DNA of 64,000 bases from Candidatus Anaerobiospirillum pullicola. Lineage in GTDB: Bacteria; Pseudomonadota; Gammaproteobacteria; Enterobacterales; Succinivibrionaceae. The stretch covers positions 37,783 to 101,782 of the forward strand of contig JAHLFE010000044.1 in NCBI GenBank assembly GCA_018884035.1, in the 5' to 3' direction. A model generated the notes under the pieces. The model was given only the letters and a program-made list of their open reading frames with translations, searched no databases and was not told the origin of the DNA. The translations under genes were made by a program, and so were the position numbers. How positions within the stretch are numbered: the first letter of the stretch is position 1; every line of letters starts with the position of its first letter. Below are positions 9,039-17,825 of the stretch, in pieces.

Positions 9039-9322
9039 AGCTACTCTGCTAAGTAGGTTCAAGGACGGGGCATGAACGTATGGTGCGGTGATGTTGTGGC
9101 TCCACCGCTGGCGCCTGTCATTGAGCAGACAATAAGAGTAGACAATAAGAGGAAGAATGGCGGGTAGAGTAGAGGGTGACCCGAAGGGGCGGGAGAGAGA
9201 GAGAGGATTGGCTAACGTGGCGTGAACGAGAGTGGTGGGGAGAGCAAGGTAGCAGTGACCACCTGAAGTGGCAGCCACTGCGTGCTGCGTGCTGTGAGCT
9301 GCGTGCTGTGAGCTGCTACAGC
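9039..9322. other. Convergent spacer with tandem repeat
   Basis: Contains a hairpin-like GCGGTG/CACCGC pair near 9080-9103 and, at about 9280-9315, two and a half copies of a 14-base unit GCGTGCTGTGAGCT. No gene. Confidence 0.4.
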
Positions 9323-11386
9323 CTAAAGTAAAGTGGCCTGAGGCTTAGCCGCACTGCGCGTTTGTGATAGCTGCGAGTTTGGACGATTAGGGTTGGCAGG
9401 GCCAATCTGGCTATTTACAGGCGTGCGCATTAAGCCATCACCCCTGAAATTAAACGTCCATGGGGCTAAGTAGGAAAAGTCGCCACTGTGACGCATCGAG
9501 CCCTCTAAGTTGGTGGCATCAGAGTTAGTGTTGACGTCAATGACAAACTGACCCTGATCGTAACCCACTACTTGCACATCACCGTCAAAACCGTAGGTGA
9601 CAAAGGCGTTTCTCACCTTTTTGATGTCTTCTAACGAGCGGACATTACCGATACGTAAGCGGACAAAGCCCTCACCAGGGCCTAAGAGGTCGATATCCGC
9701 ACTGTTAACACGAATTTGTGTGGTTTGCGTCTCTTGGGTTAAGGTCTGTTGGAAGGTCATTAAGGCACGGGCAATATCACCTGCACCTAAGGAGGCTACC
9801 TCATCCATTAAGCCCGATAAGGCTGACGAGGCGATGGCAATGCCGTCCTTGTTATAGAGGTTCCACTTTAAGGTGACGCCACTCTCGTTTGGCACCGAGC
9901 TAATGGCCGCAGCGACAAAGTAGTCGGCACCATAGCGCTTGCTTGCCTGCGTGAGCACTTGGTCTTGGTGGTCTAAGACGGTGTTGACGTTAACCTTTTG
10001 CATGTCCTCAAGATCGAGGATAGGGAACATTAAGCGGTACTTGTAATCAGGAGCAGCTTGCAGAATGGCTTGAGCAAAGGTACTTAAGTTTTGACCACTG
10101 ACAAGGCTTAAGTCCGAGTCGCTCTGCGTGCCATCGAGGCCTACCATCCATACGAGGACAGGATTGGATAAGCCATCCCATGAGGTGATACCACCTTGCT
10201 TTAAGATATTCTCCGCCATTGGCAGGCTAAAGCGCAGGACTAAATTGCCATCAGCATCTGAGCTCAGTGAGCGAATAGACGGGGCAATCTGATCTAAGGT
10301 GAAGTCACTGGTAGAAGATCCTAAGGTGATGCCGCTCTCTAAGCTCTTAAAGGCCTCTTTAATGGCGTCATCAAAGGAACCTAAAACAGTAACCGAGACC
10401 TCTTGGGTATTGGCTAAGTCAGGATCGTTAGTAGGTGTAAGTGGCTGGCCATCAGGGCCTACAGCAACGGTAGCACCACCTACAGTGGTGGTTTGGTTAG
10501 TAAAGGAGAAGCTTGGCTGGTCAGCAGATGGGGCTGCGCTGTCTGGGGAAAAAGCACCACGGGCGTAGGCGTCATTGCCAGCTGGGTAGAGCTGGTCAGT
10601 GACGTATTGCTGATTTTGGATCTCCTCGGCCGATGGCGTTGGGGTATTGAGCTGATCCTCAATGGTGTTAGTAGCAGTTGGGACAGTGGCTGTAACGGTA
10701 GACACAGCAGGCGCTGTCGTCTGGGCCGGAGCTGCAGTAGTGGTAGCAGGGGCCCAAGCCTGACCTTGGCCTTGGTAAGGAGCAGCCTGACCATAAGTAG
10801 TAGGTGTGGCTGTAGTAGCTGCAGGAGCCGTGGTAGTGGTTGTGGTAGTGGTAGTAGTGGTCTGTGTCGTCACCGCAGCGGTGCTAGCGCTGCTAGAGGC
10901 GGGCTCGGCTATAGAGATCTCATAGGCTGGGGCCTCTGTTTGTGGCAGAGGCGAGCGCATCATTGGCTGCTGGCGTGGCTGTGGGTAAGCCTGCTGTGCT
11001 GGCGCTGCTTGTGGGGCGGGCGCTGTAGCAGTCGTGTTTACCTGCGCTGGCGCGGCATATTGGGACTGCGCTTGTGCTTGAGCCTGCACCTGCGCCTGTG
11101 GCGCGGTCATTTGCGCTAAAGCCCCCTGTGGTGCTGGCTGGGCAGCAGCTGGCGTAGCAGAAGGTGCGGCTGGTGCAGCGGTCGCTGCAGGCGCTGGGGC
11201 GGGCGCTGCTACCGGTTGGGCAAATTCCACCGTGTAGTTTGGCTGCGCGCCATTAATGGTGATATTGCTGGCGCCCTGCGCAGACTGGGATGCGGGGACA
11301 GGTGTCGGAGCAGCCTCAGCAGCAGCGGTAGATCCAATTACTACCAAAAGCGATGTCGTAAGGAGCGAAAACTTGGTTGTCTGCAT
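9323..11386 (-). CDS. Secreted DUF2066-domain protein with long Ala/Thr/Gln/Pro linker
   Basis: About 687 residues from the ATG at 11386 (a GTG five codons upstream is possible). Signal peptide TKFSLLTTSLLVVIGSTAAAEA. Residues ~25-290 are low complexity with runs of Ala, Gln, Pro and a poly-Thr tract. The C-terminal ~400 residues carry the ordered part, with PVLVWMVGLDG, YRLMFPILDLEDMQ and SKRYGADYFVAAAIS, which match my recollection of DUF2066 proteins. DUF2066 genes sit divergently next to purM in many gammaproteobacteria, as here. Function in the family is unknown; a periplasmic location is predicted. The family is usually about 350-400 residues, so the linker is an expansion. Confidence 0.75.
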   Translation of the reverse strand: MQTTKFSLLTTSLLVVIGSTAAAEAAPTPVPASQSAQGASNITINGAQPNYTVEFAQPVAAPAPAPAATAAPAAPSATPAAAQPAPQGALAQMTAPQAQVQAQAQAQSQYAAPAQVNTTATAPAPQAAPAQQAYPQPRQQPMMRSPLPQTEAPAYEISIAEPASSSASTAAVTTQTTTTTTTTTTTAPAATTATPTTYGQAAPYQGQGQAWAPATTTAAPAQTTAPAVSTVTATVPTATNTIEDQLNTPTPSAEEIQNQQYVTDQLYPAGNDAYARGAFSPDSAAPSADQPSFSFTNQTTTVGGATVAVGPDGQPLTPTNDPDLANTQEVSVTVLGSFDDAIKEAFKSLESGITLGSSTSDFTLDQIAPSIRSLSSDADGNLVLRFSLPMAENILKQGGITSWDGLSNPVLVWMVGLDGTQSDSDLSLVSGQNLSTFAQAILQAAPDYKYRLMFPILDLEDMQKVNVNTVLDHQDQVLTQASKRYGADYFVAAAISSVPNESGVTLKWNLYNKDGIAIASSALSGLMDEVASLGAGDIARALMTFQQTLTQETQTTQIRVNSADIDLLGPGEGFVRLRIGNVRSLEDIKKVRNAFVTYGFDGDVQVVGYDQGQFVIDVNTNSDATNLEGSMRHSGDFSYLAPWTFNFRGDGLMRTPVNSQIGPANPNRPNSQLSQTRSAAKPQATLL

Positions 11387-11627
11387 GACACACAGTCCCA
11401 CGATAAGAAAACACAGGTGTTTGGTGGGGGACGCTGAAGAAAAATCAGGCGCTTTTTACCACGGACACACTTCGTCAATCATAACACAGCCGCCGTGCTT
11501 ACGCGGCAGGCACTCATGGGGCAAGGCGCAGAGCTATTAGTGCAATGCAGAATAAATGGGGATAGGATGAAGTAACTATGCTTGCGGTGAAGGAGATCGA
11601 TAAATATGCGCTTGCATCAGTGTCATG

Positions 11628-11633
11628 TATAAT
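11628..11633 (+). promoter_or_regulatory. Candidate -10 box of purM
   Basis: Perfect TATAAT 39 bases before the purM start codon, in the context CATGTATAATAG. No good -35 at 16-18 bases upstream is visible. I found no PurR-like operator near it. Confidence 0.45.
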
Positions 11634-11671
11634 AGGGGCCTGATTTGGCTCATCATTTTGAGAGGCAGTTA

Positions 11672-12724
11672 ATGGCTACCAATTTGACCTACAAAGACGC
11701 CGGTGTTGATATCGATGCAGGCGAGGAATTAGTCGAGAGAATCAAGGCTCCGGTAAAGCGCACCCAACGTTCAGAAGTGATTGGCGGTTTAGGTGGCTTT
11801 GGTGCTTTAACTCGCATTCCACAGGGTTATAAGGAGCCAGTACTGGTTTCTGGTACTGATGGTGTAGGCACTAAGCTGCGTCTTGCTATTGATTTAGCTC
11901 GTCACGGCACTGTGGGGCAGGATCTGGTAGCAATGTGCGTCAATGACCTCATTGTACAGGGTGCCGAGCCACTGTTCTTCTTAGACTACTATGCCACGGG
12001 CAAGCTCAATGTGGATGTGGCCACTGATGTGGTGACGGGCATTGCCCAGGGCTGCGAGATGGCAGGTTGCGCCTTAGTTGGTGGTGAGACCGCCGAAATG
12101 CCTGGCATGTATGAGGTTGGTGACTACGACTTAGCTGGTTTTAGCGTGGGTGTGGTTGAGGCTTCCCAGATTATCGACGGTGGCAAGGTTAAGACTGGTG
12201 ACACTTTAGTAGCTTTAGCTTCGAGCGGCCCACACTCCAATGGCTATTCTTTAATCCGTCACATCTTAAAGTTAGCTGACGTCAAGCCAAATGAGGACAA
12301 GCTGCCATCGGGCAAGACTGTCGCTGATGCGGTGATGGAGCCAACCCGCATTTACGTCAAGCCAATTTTGGCTTTATTAAAGATGGTGGATGTGCACGCC
12401 ATTGCACACATCACTGGTGGTGGTTTCTGGGAGAACATTCCCCGCGTCTTACCTGAGGACAATGTGGCGGTGGTTGATGCTGCTACTTGGCAGTGGCCAG
12501 AGATATTTACCTTCTTACAGCAGAAGGGTGGCGTCTCGACCTACGAGATGTATCGCACCTTTAACTGCGGTGTGGGTATGCTGGTAGTGGTTGATGCCGC
12601 TGATGCGCAGAAGACTGTGGACGTCTTAAATGCGCAGGGTGAGAAGGCATGGATTGCCGGTCACATTGCAGCTAAGAGCAGTGCTGAAGAGAAGCAAGTG
12701 CAGATTCTCAACATGCAGCCATAG
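11672..12724 (+). CDS. purM: Phosphoribosylformylglycinamidine cyclo-ligase
   Basis: 350 residues from the ATG at 11672, which has GAGAGGCAG upstream; an in-frame upstream start is less likely. PurM converts FGAM to AIR with ATP in purine synthesis, in the cytoplasm. Hallmarks: [12 protein letters not shown] at the N-terminus, [14 protein letters not shown] (ATP/substrate loop), [35 protein letters not shown] and [13 protein letters not shown], all diagnostic for the AIR synthetase family. Length equals E. coli PurM (345). No purN follows, unlike in E. coli; a terminator closes the gene. A TATAAT hexamer at 11628 may be its -10. Confidence 0.97.
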   Translation: MATNLTYKDAGVDIDAGEELVERIKAPVKRTQRSEVIGGLGGFGALTRIPQGYKEPVLVSGTDGVGTKLRLAIDLARHGTVGQDLVAMCVNDLIVQGAEPLFFLDYYATGKLNVDVATDVVTGIAQGCEMAGCALVGGETAEMPGMYEVGDYDLAGFSVGVVEASQIIDGGKVKTGDTLVALASSGPHSNGYSLIRHILKLADVKPNEDKLPSGKTVADAVMEPTRIYVKPILALLKMVDVHAIAHITGGGFWENIPRVLPEDNVAVVDAATWQWPEIFTFLQQKGGVSTYEMYRTFNCGVGMLVVVDAADAQKTVDVLNAQGEKAWIAGHIAAKSSAEEKQVQILNMQP

Positions 12725-12795
12725 TCTGTAGTTTTCTCTACAGACACCAAGCAAAGGCGCTCTTATCTTGCGGGGTAAGGGCGCTTTTGTTTTTG
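12724..12795 (+). terminator. Terminator region of purM
   Basis: Two hairpins. The first, GTCTGTAG/CTACAGAC, overlaps the stop codon (12724-12745). The second, at 12753-12795, pairs AAAGGCGCTCTTATC with GGTAAGGGCGCTTTT and ends in TTTTGTTTTT, the form of a Rho-independent terminator. Confidence 0.8.
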
Positions 12796-12947
12796 GGGAT
12801 GCAACAAGGTTGGGAAGAGACTTTGGGGTGAGGGGGTAGCAGCTTGTGCGTTATCTTCAGGTGCAGACAAGAGGGCTTTGCTCATCCTTAGAGGTGGTAG
12901 AGGTGAGAAGAGGGCTTACTTTGGAGTGGTGTCAGGAGTGACGTTGG

Positions 12948-13012
12948 CAGGTGATGTCTGCAGATGATATCTGCAGAAGACATCTGCAGCTGACGTCTGG
13001 CTGCGTCTGCTC
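12948..13012. repeat. Imperfect ~13-base tandem repeats
   Basis: Four imperfect units based on GATGTCTGCA / GATATCTGCA / GACATCTGCA / GACGTCTGG in the spacer between purM and the next gene. They include ATCTGCAGAT dyads. Significance unknown. Confidence 0.6.
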
Positions 13013-13130
13013 TCAAGGTGTAAGAGGGGGCAAAGATACCCTCCTGCGAGGTGGTAAGACTGCTGCTGTGGCGTACTCTAAAGTAACGTCAGCAGAGGCG
13101 TCTTAGCAGCAGCCAAAGCCTGCGCTAAGC

Positions 13131-14153
13131 TTGCGGCGCTATACTCTACCTGCTCGTTATGGTCAGCCCTGCTTTTGGGGCGAGGAGTGTTTTCTGAAGA
13201 CGATTTTGCAGCAAGCCCGTTCGGCCCTGACCCGCAGTAAGGACACAGCGGCAGAAAAAGAGGCGCCATCACCGGATAGCGCCAAGTACCAGAGTGCTGC
13301 CGCAGCAGCCACGCCAAGTGCTGGCAGTGCGCAGCAAGCCACTGCGCGCTTAAATGCGCTGTTAGGAGCGGCTGACAGAGCTGCGCTGCAGGCGCAAACA
13401 CCAGAGCAGACCGAGCTGGTTGGGTTGCCACCACAAACTACGGTAGAAGTCGTGGCGTCCTCGGAGCTTATTGAGGGCAAAACAGTTACAGAGAGCGTAA
13501 CAGCTGATTCTCAGGAGCTCTTGGCTGCTGCTGCTGCGGCGTTGGCTGCTACCACTGCTACTGATACCTCGGAGACAGTCACTACTACTACTACTACTAC
13601 TGCTACTACTACTACTACCGCCACCAACACCATCCAACAGTTCTACCCCGTGGTAGTCAGCACACCTGCTGAGCTGGCCGCTGCACATAAAGCTGGTGCT
13701 AAAAAGATCCTCGTGAAAGGCGAGCTCGCCTCAAAGTTAGAAACGGCCTTTGGTGGCTTACGCTCCTTAAGTAGTGCGTCCTTGAATGCCTTAGCGCTGG
13801 TGCTCAGTGGGGCGGCGCTACTGGCACCGTTTACTGGTGGGGTCTCTTTAGGAGCTGCCGGTACCGTAATGGGAACCTTAGGAGCGGCGCTTACGGCTAC
13901 AGCGATTGCGGCGATTTCTGCGATTGGCCTGTCACTGGTGGTAGCTGTCTTTAAAGGCTACGACGAGATTAAGCTGGCCGGTGGTGGTGTGGAGTTACGC
14001 CTCAAAAAGCATGTGCCCAAGGCGGAAAAGCAGGCTACGGAGATGGAGGCAGCTGCTCCTGTTACTGTGGCTGATACTGAGGTGAAAACAGATGCTGCGG
14101 CTAAAGCTGAGGATAAGGCTCACGAGCTTAAACCGTCAGAAGCAAAGCCGTAA
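13131..14153 (+). CDS. Unknown membrane protein with poly-Thr linker and C-terminal glycine-rich hairpin
   Basis: Up to 340 residues; the start is uncertain. The TTG at 13131 gives the longest form, but the stretch GGCGAGGAG at about 13179-13188 suggests initiation a little further on, where no ATG or GTG exists in frame (CTG at 13194, or the TTG codon a few positions later). Residues ~30-165 are Ala/Thr-rich, including a run of Thr. An ordered segment VVVSTPAELAAAHKAGAKKILVKGELASKL is followed by two hydrophobic segments rich in Gly/Ala (ALALVLSGAALLAPFTGG and LTATAIAAISAIGLSLVVAVF) and GYDEIKLAGGGVELRLKKH, then a charged tail. No family recognised with confidence; a membrane-anchored cytoplasmic protein is likely. 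Confidence 0.55.
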   Translation: MRRYTLPARYGQPCFWGEECFLKTILQQARSALTRSKDTAAEKEAPSPDSAKYQSAAAAATPSAGSAQQATARLNALLGAADRAALQAQTPEQTELVGLPPQTTVEVVASSELIEGKTVTESVTADSQELLAAAAAALAATTATDTSETVTTTTTTTATTTTTATNTIQQFYPVVVSTPAELAAAHKAGAKKILVKGELASKLETAFGGLRSLSSASLNALALVLSGAALLAPFTGGVSLGAAGTVMGTLGAALTATAIAAISAIGLSLVVAVFKGYDEIKLAGGGVELRLKKHVPKAEKQATEMEAAAPVTVADTEVKTDAAAKAEDKAHELKPSEAKP

Positions 14154-14324
14154 GGACACAGCGCACTATGCAATTTAATGCAAGATCTCAGAGCCGAAGC
14201 TTAAGCACAGCCATGCGCTAGGCGCAGCAAGCCACGCAAGACTTCAGGGACAGATCTGCTGCTGTAAGGGTAAAGCTGGAGGAGGAAAGAGGGAAAAAGC
14301 AGGTAGGGAAAAGAATAGGCAGCA

Positions 14325-14370
14325 GAAGAAGAGGAAGAATAATAATAATAAGAAGAAGAAGAAGAAGAAG
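14325..14370. repeat. Triplet repeat tract (GAA/AAT/AAG)
   Basis: Runs of GAAGAAGAGG, then AATAATAATAATA, then seven AGA triplets, in the 300-base convergent spacer 14154-14453. A further dyad GGGCGGTG/CACCGCCC lies at 14422-14439 just before the next gene's 3' end and may help end transcription. No gene is seen in this spacer. Confidence 0.7.
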
Positions 14371-14453
14371 CGGGAAAGCGCGCCTGCACCGAGCAAAGCT
14401 TGGCGGCGCGCGGGAGCCACAGGGCGGTGTGCACCGCCCCGCAAAAGACAAGA

Positions 14454-15725
14454 CTATAAGCCTACTTGCATCTCAGCATTGGTCTGAGTGTCTTTTAAGA
14501 CTTCGTCGATGTCCTCACCTGCTAAGACGCGTTGCAGCGCCTCAGAGACCACGCTCTCAATAGCGTAGGTGTGTGGGCCATAGTTTAAGGCTGGAACCTG
14601 CGTGTTCCAACGGGCAAAGTCAGCGTAGATCTTTTGGTCACCAAAGAACGCATTAGCCACGTTGTAGTTGGAGATCTTGGTAGTGTCCTTTAAGGAGTTA
14701 ACCAAGGAGATCTTGGTGACCAGCTCGTTTAACAGCTGCTCATCGGTAGCAAAAGTCTCATTTAAGAAGTCGACCGCGACGTCAGCATTCTTAGAGTAGT
14801 TGTTGACGTACCACTGCGAGCCACCTAAGTTCGAGTAGTGGGTGCTCTCTTTTACCGTAGAGAGCTTTGGAATAGGGGCAATACGCCAATTGCCGCTGTT
14901 CTCAGTGTTCGCTTCAACCGATGGGGTAACCCAGCAGCCTTGCACCACAGTTGCGACCAGACCTTGCTGGAAGCTAGCGAGCATCTGCGTCCAGCCATTG
15001 TAGTAGGTCACTAAGTCTTCATCCTGCATCTTCTTTAAGATCAGCATGGCCTCTTTTAAGGCTGGGTTGTCAGCAATGGTCACCTTGGTGGCATCGTTGT
15101 TGGTGTACCACATGCCCGCAGATTGCATCATGACACGGATGATACCTAAGTCGCTTGGGTCATAGCCAAAGAGGTAAACGCCAGTGGTCTCTTTGACCTT
15201 TTTACCCATCTCGATGAACTGATCCCAAGTGATGTCTTGGAAGTCATCTAAGGTGTAACCAGCCTTTTCAAATAAATCCTTACGCAGGAAGGTGGCAGTA
15301 ACACCAGAATCAAAAGGTACACCGTAGACCTTACCAGAGGTGTCAGAGGAGGCCTTGACCTTGTAATCGACAAAGCGCGAGGTATCGATAGTGGAGCCGA
15401 TTTCCTTTAAGAAATCAGGGTAGCCGATGAGGAAGTTTTGGATGCGGTTGTCCTCGATGAGTACCACATCAGGCAGAGAGCGCACATTATTGGCGCCTAA
15501 AGCTGCATTTAAGCGTTGTACGATATCGGCTTGAGCGATGGACTCGACTTTAACGGTCACACCTGGGTGGCGGGCTTGATAGCGCTGCGCAGCCATTTTG
15601 GCGGCAGGCACATTGAAGTGATCATCCCAGCACCAGACTTTAAGTTCGGTTTCAGCGGAGGCAGCGGCGGAGCCGAATAACAGCGCACTGCCAACTAAGG
15701 CAGCTAAAGTAGCTTTAAGCTTCAA
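14454..15725 (-). CDS. Sugar ABC transporter substrate-binding protein (family 1), orphan
   Basis: 423 residues. Start is a TTG with AGAGGGA seven bases upstream; the product begins MKLKATLAALVGSALLFGSAAASA, a typical signal peptide. The mature protein has the family-1 solute-binding fold: ELKVWCWDDHFNVPAAK, YQARHPGVTVKVE, YGVPFDSGVTATFLRKDLFEKAGY and WDQFIEMGKKVKETTG are characteristic of lactose/arabinose/oligosaccharide binding proteins of the CUT1 type. No permease or ATPase gene is adjacent, so it either works with transporter subunits elsewhere or is an expanded orphan. A LacI-type operator about 350 bases upstream suggests sugar-controlled expression. The exact ligand cannot be told. 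Confidence 0.9.
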   Translation of the reverse strand: MKLKATLAALVGSALLFGSAAASAETELKVWCWDDHFNVPAAKMAAQRYQARHPGVTVKVESIAQADIVQRLNAALGANNVRSLPDVVLIEDNRIQNFLIGYPDFLKEIGSTIDTSRFVDYKVKASSDTSGKVYGVPFDSGVTATFLRKDLFEKAGYTLDDFQDITWDQFIEMGKKVKETTGVYLFGYDPSDLGIIRVMMQSAGMWYTNNDATKVTIADNPALKEAMLILKKMQDEDLVTYYNGWTQMLASFQQGLVATVVQGCWVTPSVEANTENSGNWRIAPIPKLSTVKESTHYSNLGGSQWYVNNYSKNADVAVDFLNETFATDEQLLNELVTKISLVNSLKDTTKISNYNVANAFFGDQKIYADFARWNTQVPALNYGPHTYAIESVVSEALQRVLAGEDIDEVLKDTQTNAEMQVGL

Positions 15726-16080
15726 TTGTCGATCCCTCTATATTGGCCACGATCGCGCCATCAAGGAGTTAGAGCCTCTTTCATAGGGGGCGGCAAGCGC
15801 GTTATTGGCCAGAGACAAGAGCTAAGAAAGCTCCTATTGCCTATACCTACACAGAGTGCGCGGGCAAGTAGGTGCAGCTCTCGTTATTTATGGTAAAAGC
15901 AGCGCAGTGCAGTGCAGTGCAGCAGAGCAAAGCCAGCACAGCTGCGACGATCATGGTGGCAGAAGCAAGGAATATTCTCACTTTGCTTGCTCATCTTAAC
16001 AAAAGCAAGAGCCTAAGCCGCACGAAGATAGAGAATTGCGACAATGGTTGCATTTTGCCAATTGCGGCGGCAGAGAATGG

Positions 16081-16094
16081 TGCAAACGTTTACA
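16081..16094. promoter_or_regulatory. LacI/PurR-family-type operator
   Basis: TGCAAACGTTTACA is a near-perfect dyad of the GCAAACG/CGTTTGC type bound by LacI/GalR/PurR-family repressors. It sits inside a second, larger dyad GGTGCAAA...TTTGTACC (16078-16101). It lies upstream of the sugar-binding protein gene (start 15725), about 355 bases away; the spacer 15726-16123 otherwise holds only a short GCAGT repeat at ~15902-15920 and no convincing gene. Confidence 0.55.
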
Positions 16095-16123
16095 TTTGTA
16101 CCACTAAAGAAGGGTGGAGTCTG

Positions 16124-16780
16124 TTACTTGTCCTCAGGCTTGAGCGGGACTAAACCAAAGTTCTGGAACATGAGGGAGAAGTAGTCACGCTTGAGCTTTT
16201 GGCTCTGGCTTGCGTACTTGCTCTTAGCTTCAGCAGGGGCAATAGAGGCCATCTTAGGTAGCGCTACTTGCTGGAGGTCTGATACAAAGCGAGTGTCCTC
16301 GAGCGTTTTGAGGCAAGCCTCCAGCGCCTCGTAGCTCATACGCGACAGCATTTTATGCAAGCCCTCGAGAGAGGGAGTACGGGCTTTGATGGGGTCAGCT
16401 TTGTCGACAGGTAACTTGGGGAGTGCCGCGTGGATAAAGGTAGCGATGTCCTGCCAGATGGTAATAGCAGAGCGATATGAGCTGGCACCGCACGCGACAC
16501 AGAGAGTGAAGGCGACAAAGAGCTCGATGATAGGGTAAGTGGTCTTGCGGTGAAAGCGGATGGTTACCCACTCTACGTCCAGCTCATAGAGTCTTTGGGT
16601 AAGAGCGGTGGTCTTGGCTACAGTGGCTGTAAAGTTCTGCGTTAGCGCTTTTTTGGCCCTGTAGGCAGCATCCTGACGCTCTTTGAGGCGGCTCATGATA
16701 ATACTCGGTGCTTGCTGCGCTTGAAATTTGGCTGGGGCAGCATTGTGCGGCGCGGGGCTGTTGTGGCTTGGCGTGGACAT
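16124..16780 (-). CDS. Small protein resembling N-terminal domain of ISAs1-type transposases
   Basis: 218 residues, start uncertain: the ATG at 16780 has no ribosome site, and a later ATG (residue 29) is possible. Residues ~70-165 fit the pattern of the domain that precedes the DDE catalytic domain in ISAs1/H-repeat transposases: a basic RFHRKTTYPIIELF, the hydrophobic helix AFTLCVACGASSYRSAI with ITIWQDI, then TPSLEGLHKMLSRMSYEALEACL. The catalytic DDE domain is missing; the protein instead ends in a short basic tail. It could be a truncated transposase or a domesticated stand-alone domain. The assignment is by pattern memory only. Confidence 0.45.
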   Translation of the reverse strand: MSTPSHNSPAPHNAAPAKFQAQQAPSIIMSRLKERQDAAYRAKKALTQNFTATVAKTTALTQRLYELDVEWVTIRFHRKTTYPIIELFVAFTLCVACGASSYRSAITIWQDIATFIHAALPKLPVDKADPIKARTPSLEGLHKMLSRMSYEALEACLKTLEDTRFVSDLQQVALPKMASIAPAEAKSKYASQSQKLKRDYFSLMFQNFGLVPLKPEDK

Positions 16781-16980
16781 GACAAGGAGCTTAGTGTGGA
16801 CTCAGCGGAAAAGCTGAGGGGAGGTCTCATTTGGTGCTGCGCCCTGCTGTAGAGCTGTAGAGATGGTTAGAGCGTAGGTGATAGATGGAAAGGGAGTGTC
16901 ACCGCATGCAGCTTAGTGAGGGGGCGGTTCTGAGGTGATTGCTCTCATCAGTGTGGAGCGCGCTTTTATCTCAGCTCAGC

Positions 16981-17583
16981 TTAAGCTTGGGCTTGAGGCA
17001 CCAGTAAGGCTTCTAAGCCACGGATAAAGATGTGAATAATGGTGGTGTGCACTTCCTGAATGCGGTCAGCATATCCCATGTGTGGTACCACAATAGGCAC
17101 ATCGCAGAGGTTATCGTGCTTTAACTTACCGCCATCTTTGCCTAAGAGGCAGATGGTCTTCATGCCCTTGTCTTTACTGGCGCGGCAGGCTTCGATGATA
17201 TTGCGCGAGTTACCCGAGGTGGAAATGCCTAAGAAGACATCGCCCTTGGCGCCTACGCCCTCGATAAAGCGCGAGAAGATGTAGTCAAAGCCGTAGTCAT
17301 TGCCGACGCAGGTGAGGTGGCTCGGATCGCAGATAGCGATGGCAGCTAAGGCGGGACGGTCATCACGGTAGCGGCCGGAGAGCTCTTCGGCAAAGTGGAG
17401 GGCGTCGCACATGCTGCCACCGTTACCAGCACTAATGACTTTGCCACCAGCGCGCATGCTGTCTGCCATGATGGCGATGGCTTCTTCGATAAGTTCTTTG
17501 GTGCGTGGTGCAGCGATAAAGGCATCAAAGGTCTGACGGGACTCTTGCAAGTCGGCCATTACATCAAAAGGAAGCAGGGCCAT
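16981..17583 (-). CDS. gmhA: Sedoheptulose 7-phosphate isomerase
   Basis: 200 residues; AAGGAG five bases before the ATG at 17583 decides the start. GmhA is a cytoplasmic SIS-fold enzyme that makes D-glycero-D-manno-heptose 7-phosphate, the first step to the LPS core heptose. Diagnostic segments: ISAGNGGSMCDALHFAEELSGRY, SHLTCVGNDYGFD, GDVFLGISTSGNSRN (phosphate-binding SIS motif) and the C-terminal IQEVHTTIIHIFIRGLE. E. coli GmhA is 192 residues. It stands alone here with a ~200-base spacer on each side. Confidence 0.95.
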   Translation of the reverse strand: MALLPFDVMADLQESRQTFDAFIAAPRTKELIEEAIAIMADSMRAGGKVISAGNGGSMCDALHFAEELSGRYRDDRPALAAIAICDPSHLTCVGNDYGFDYIFSRFIEGVGAKGDVFLGISTSGNSRNIIEACRASKDKGMKTICLLGKDGGKLKHDNLCDVPIVVPHMGYADRIQEVHTTIIHIFIRGLEALLVPQAQA

Positions 17584-17700
17584 GGAGACTCCTTAAGCTG
17601 AGTGAGAACAGATAGGGGAGTGTGTGCGGAGTGGTTACGGTGTGGTTGGGAATGGTGTGGTGGCAGTGGCAGCAAGTGCGGGCTGGGGAAGCTACAGGTT

Positions 17701-17761
17701 TGGCCAAAGGACAAGGTTTTGCGATGCGCCATACCACCAAAGAACTGACTTCCTTTGGCCA
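17701..17761. repeat. Perfect 11-base inverted repeat
   Basis: TGGCCAAAGGA at 17701-17711 and TCCTTTGGCCA at 17751-17761 face each other across 39 bases, in the spacer between gmhA and dnaQ. A tandem-like run of CCTTTGCCCTTTGCC/TTTTACCC follows. It could act as a terminator stem for dnaQ, but no T-run follows directly. Confidence 0.7.
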
Positions 17762-17825
17762 GTGTCCTTTGCCCTTTGCCTTTTACCATGTACCCTTTAC
17801 CCTTTTGGGCGCTGAGAGAGTCCGC

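Noticed and set aside
11387-11671. PurR box in the purM upstream region
   Set aside because: No GCAAACGTTTGC-like dyad is present there; the only such site in the window is at 16081.
14201-14451. Small minus-strand frames with Ser/Tyr or Leu runs downstream of the solute-binding gene
   Set aside because: They are translations of the GAA/AAT triplet tract in different frames, not genes.
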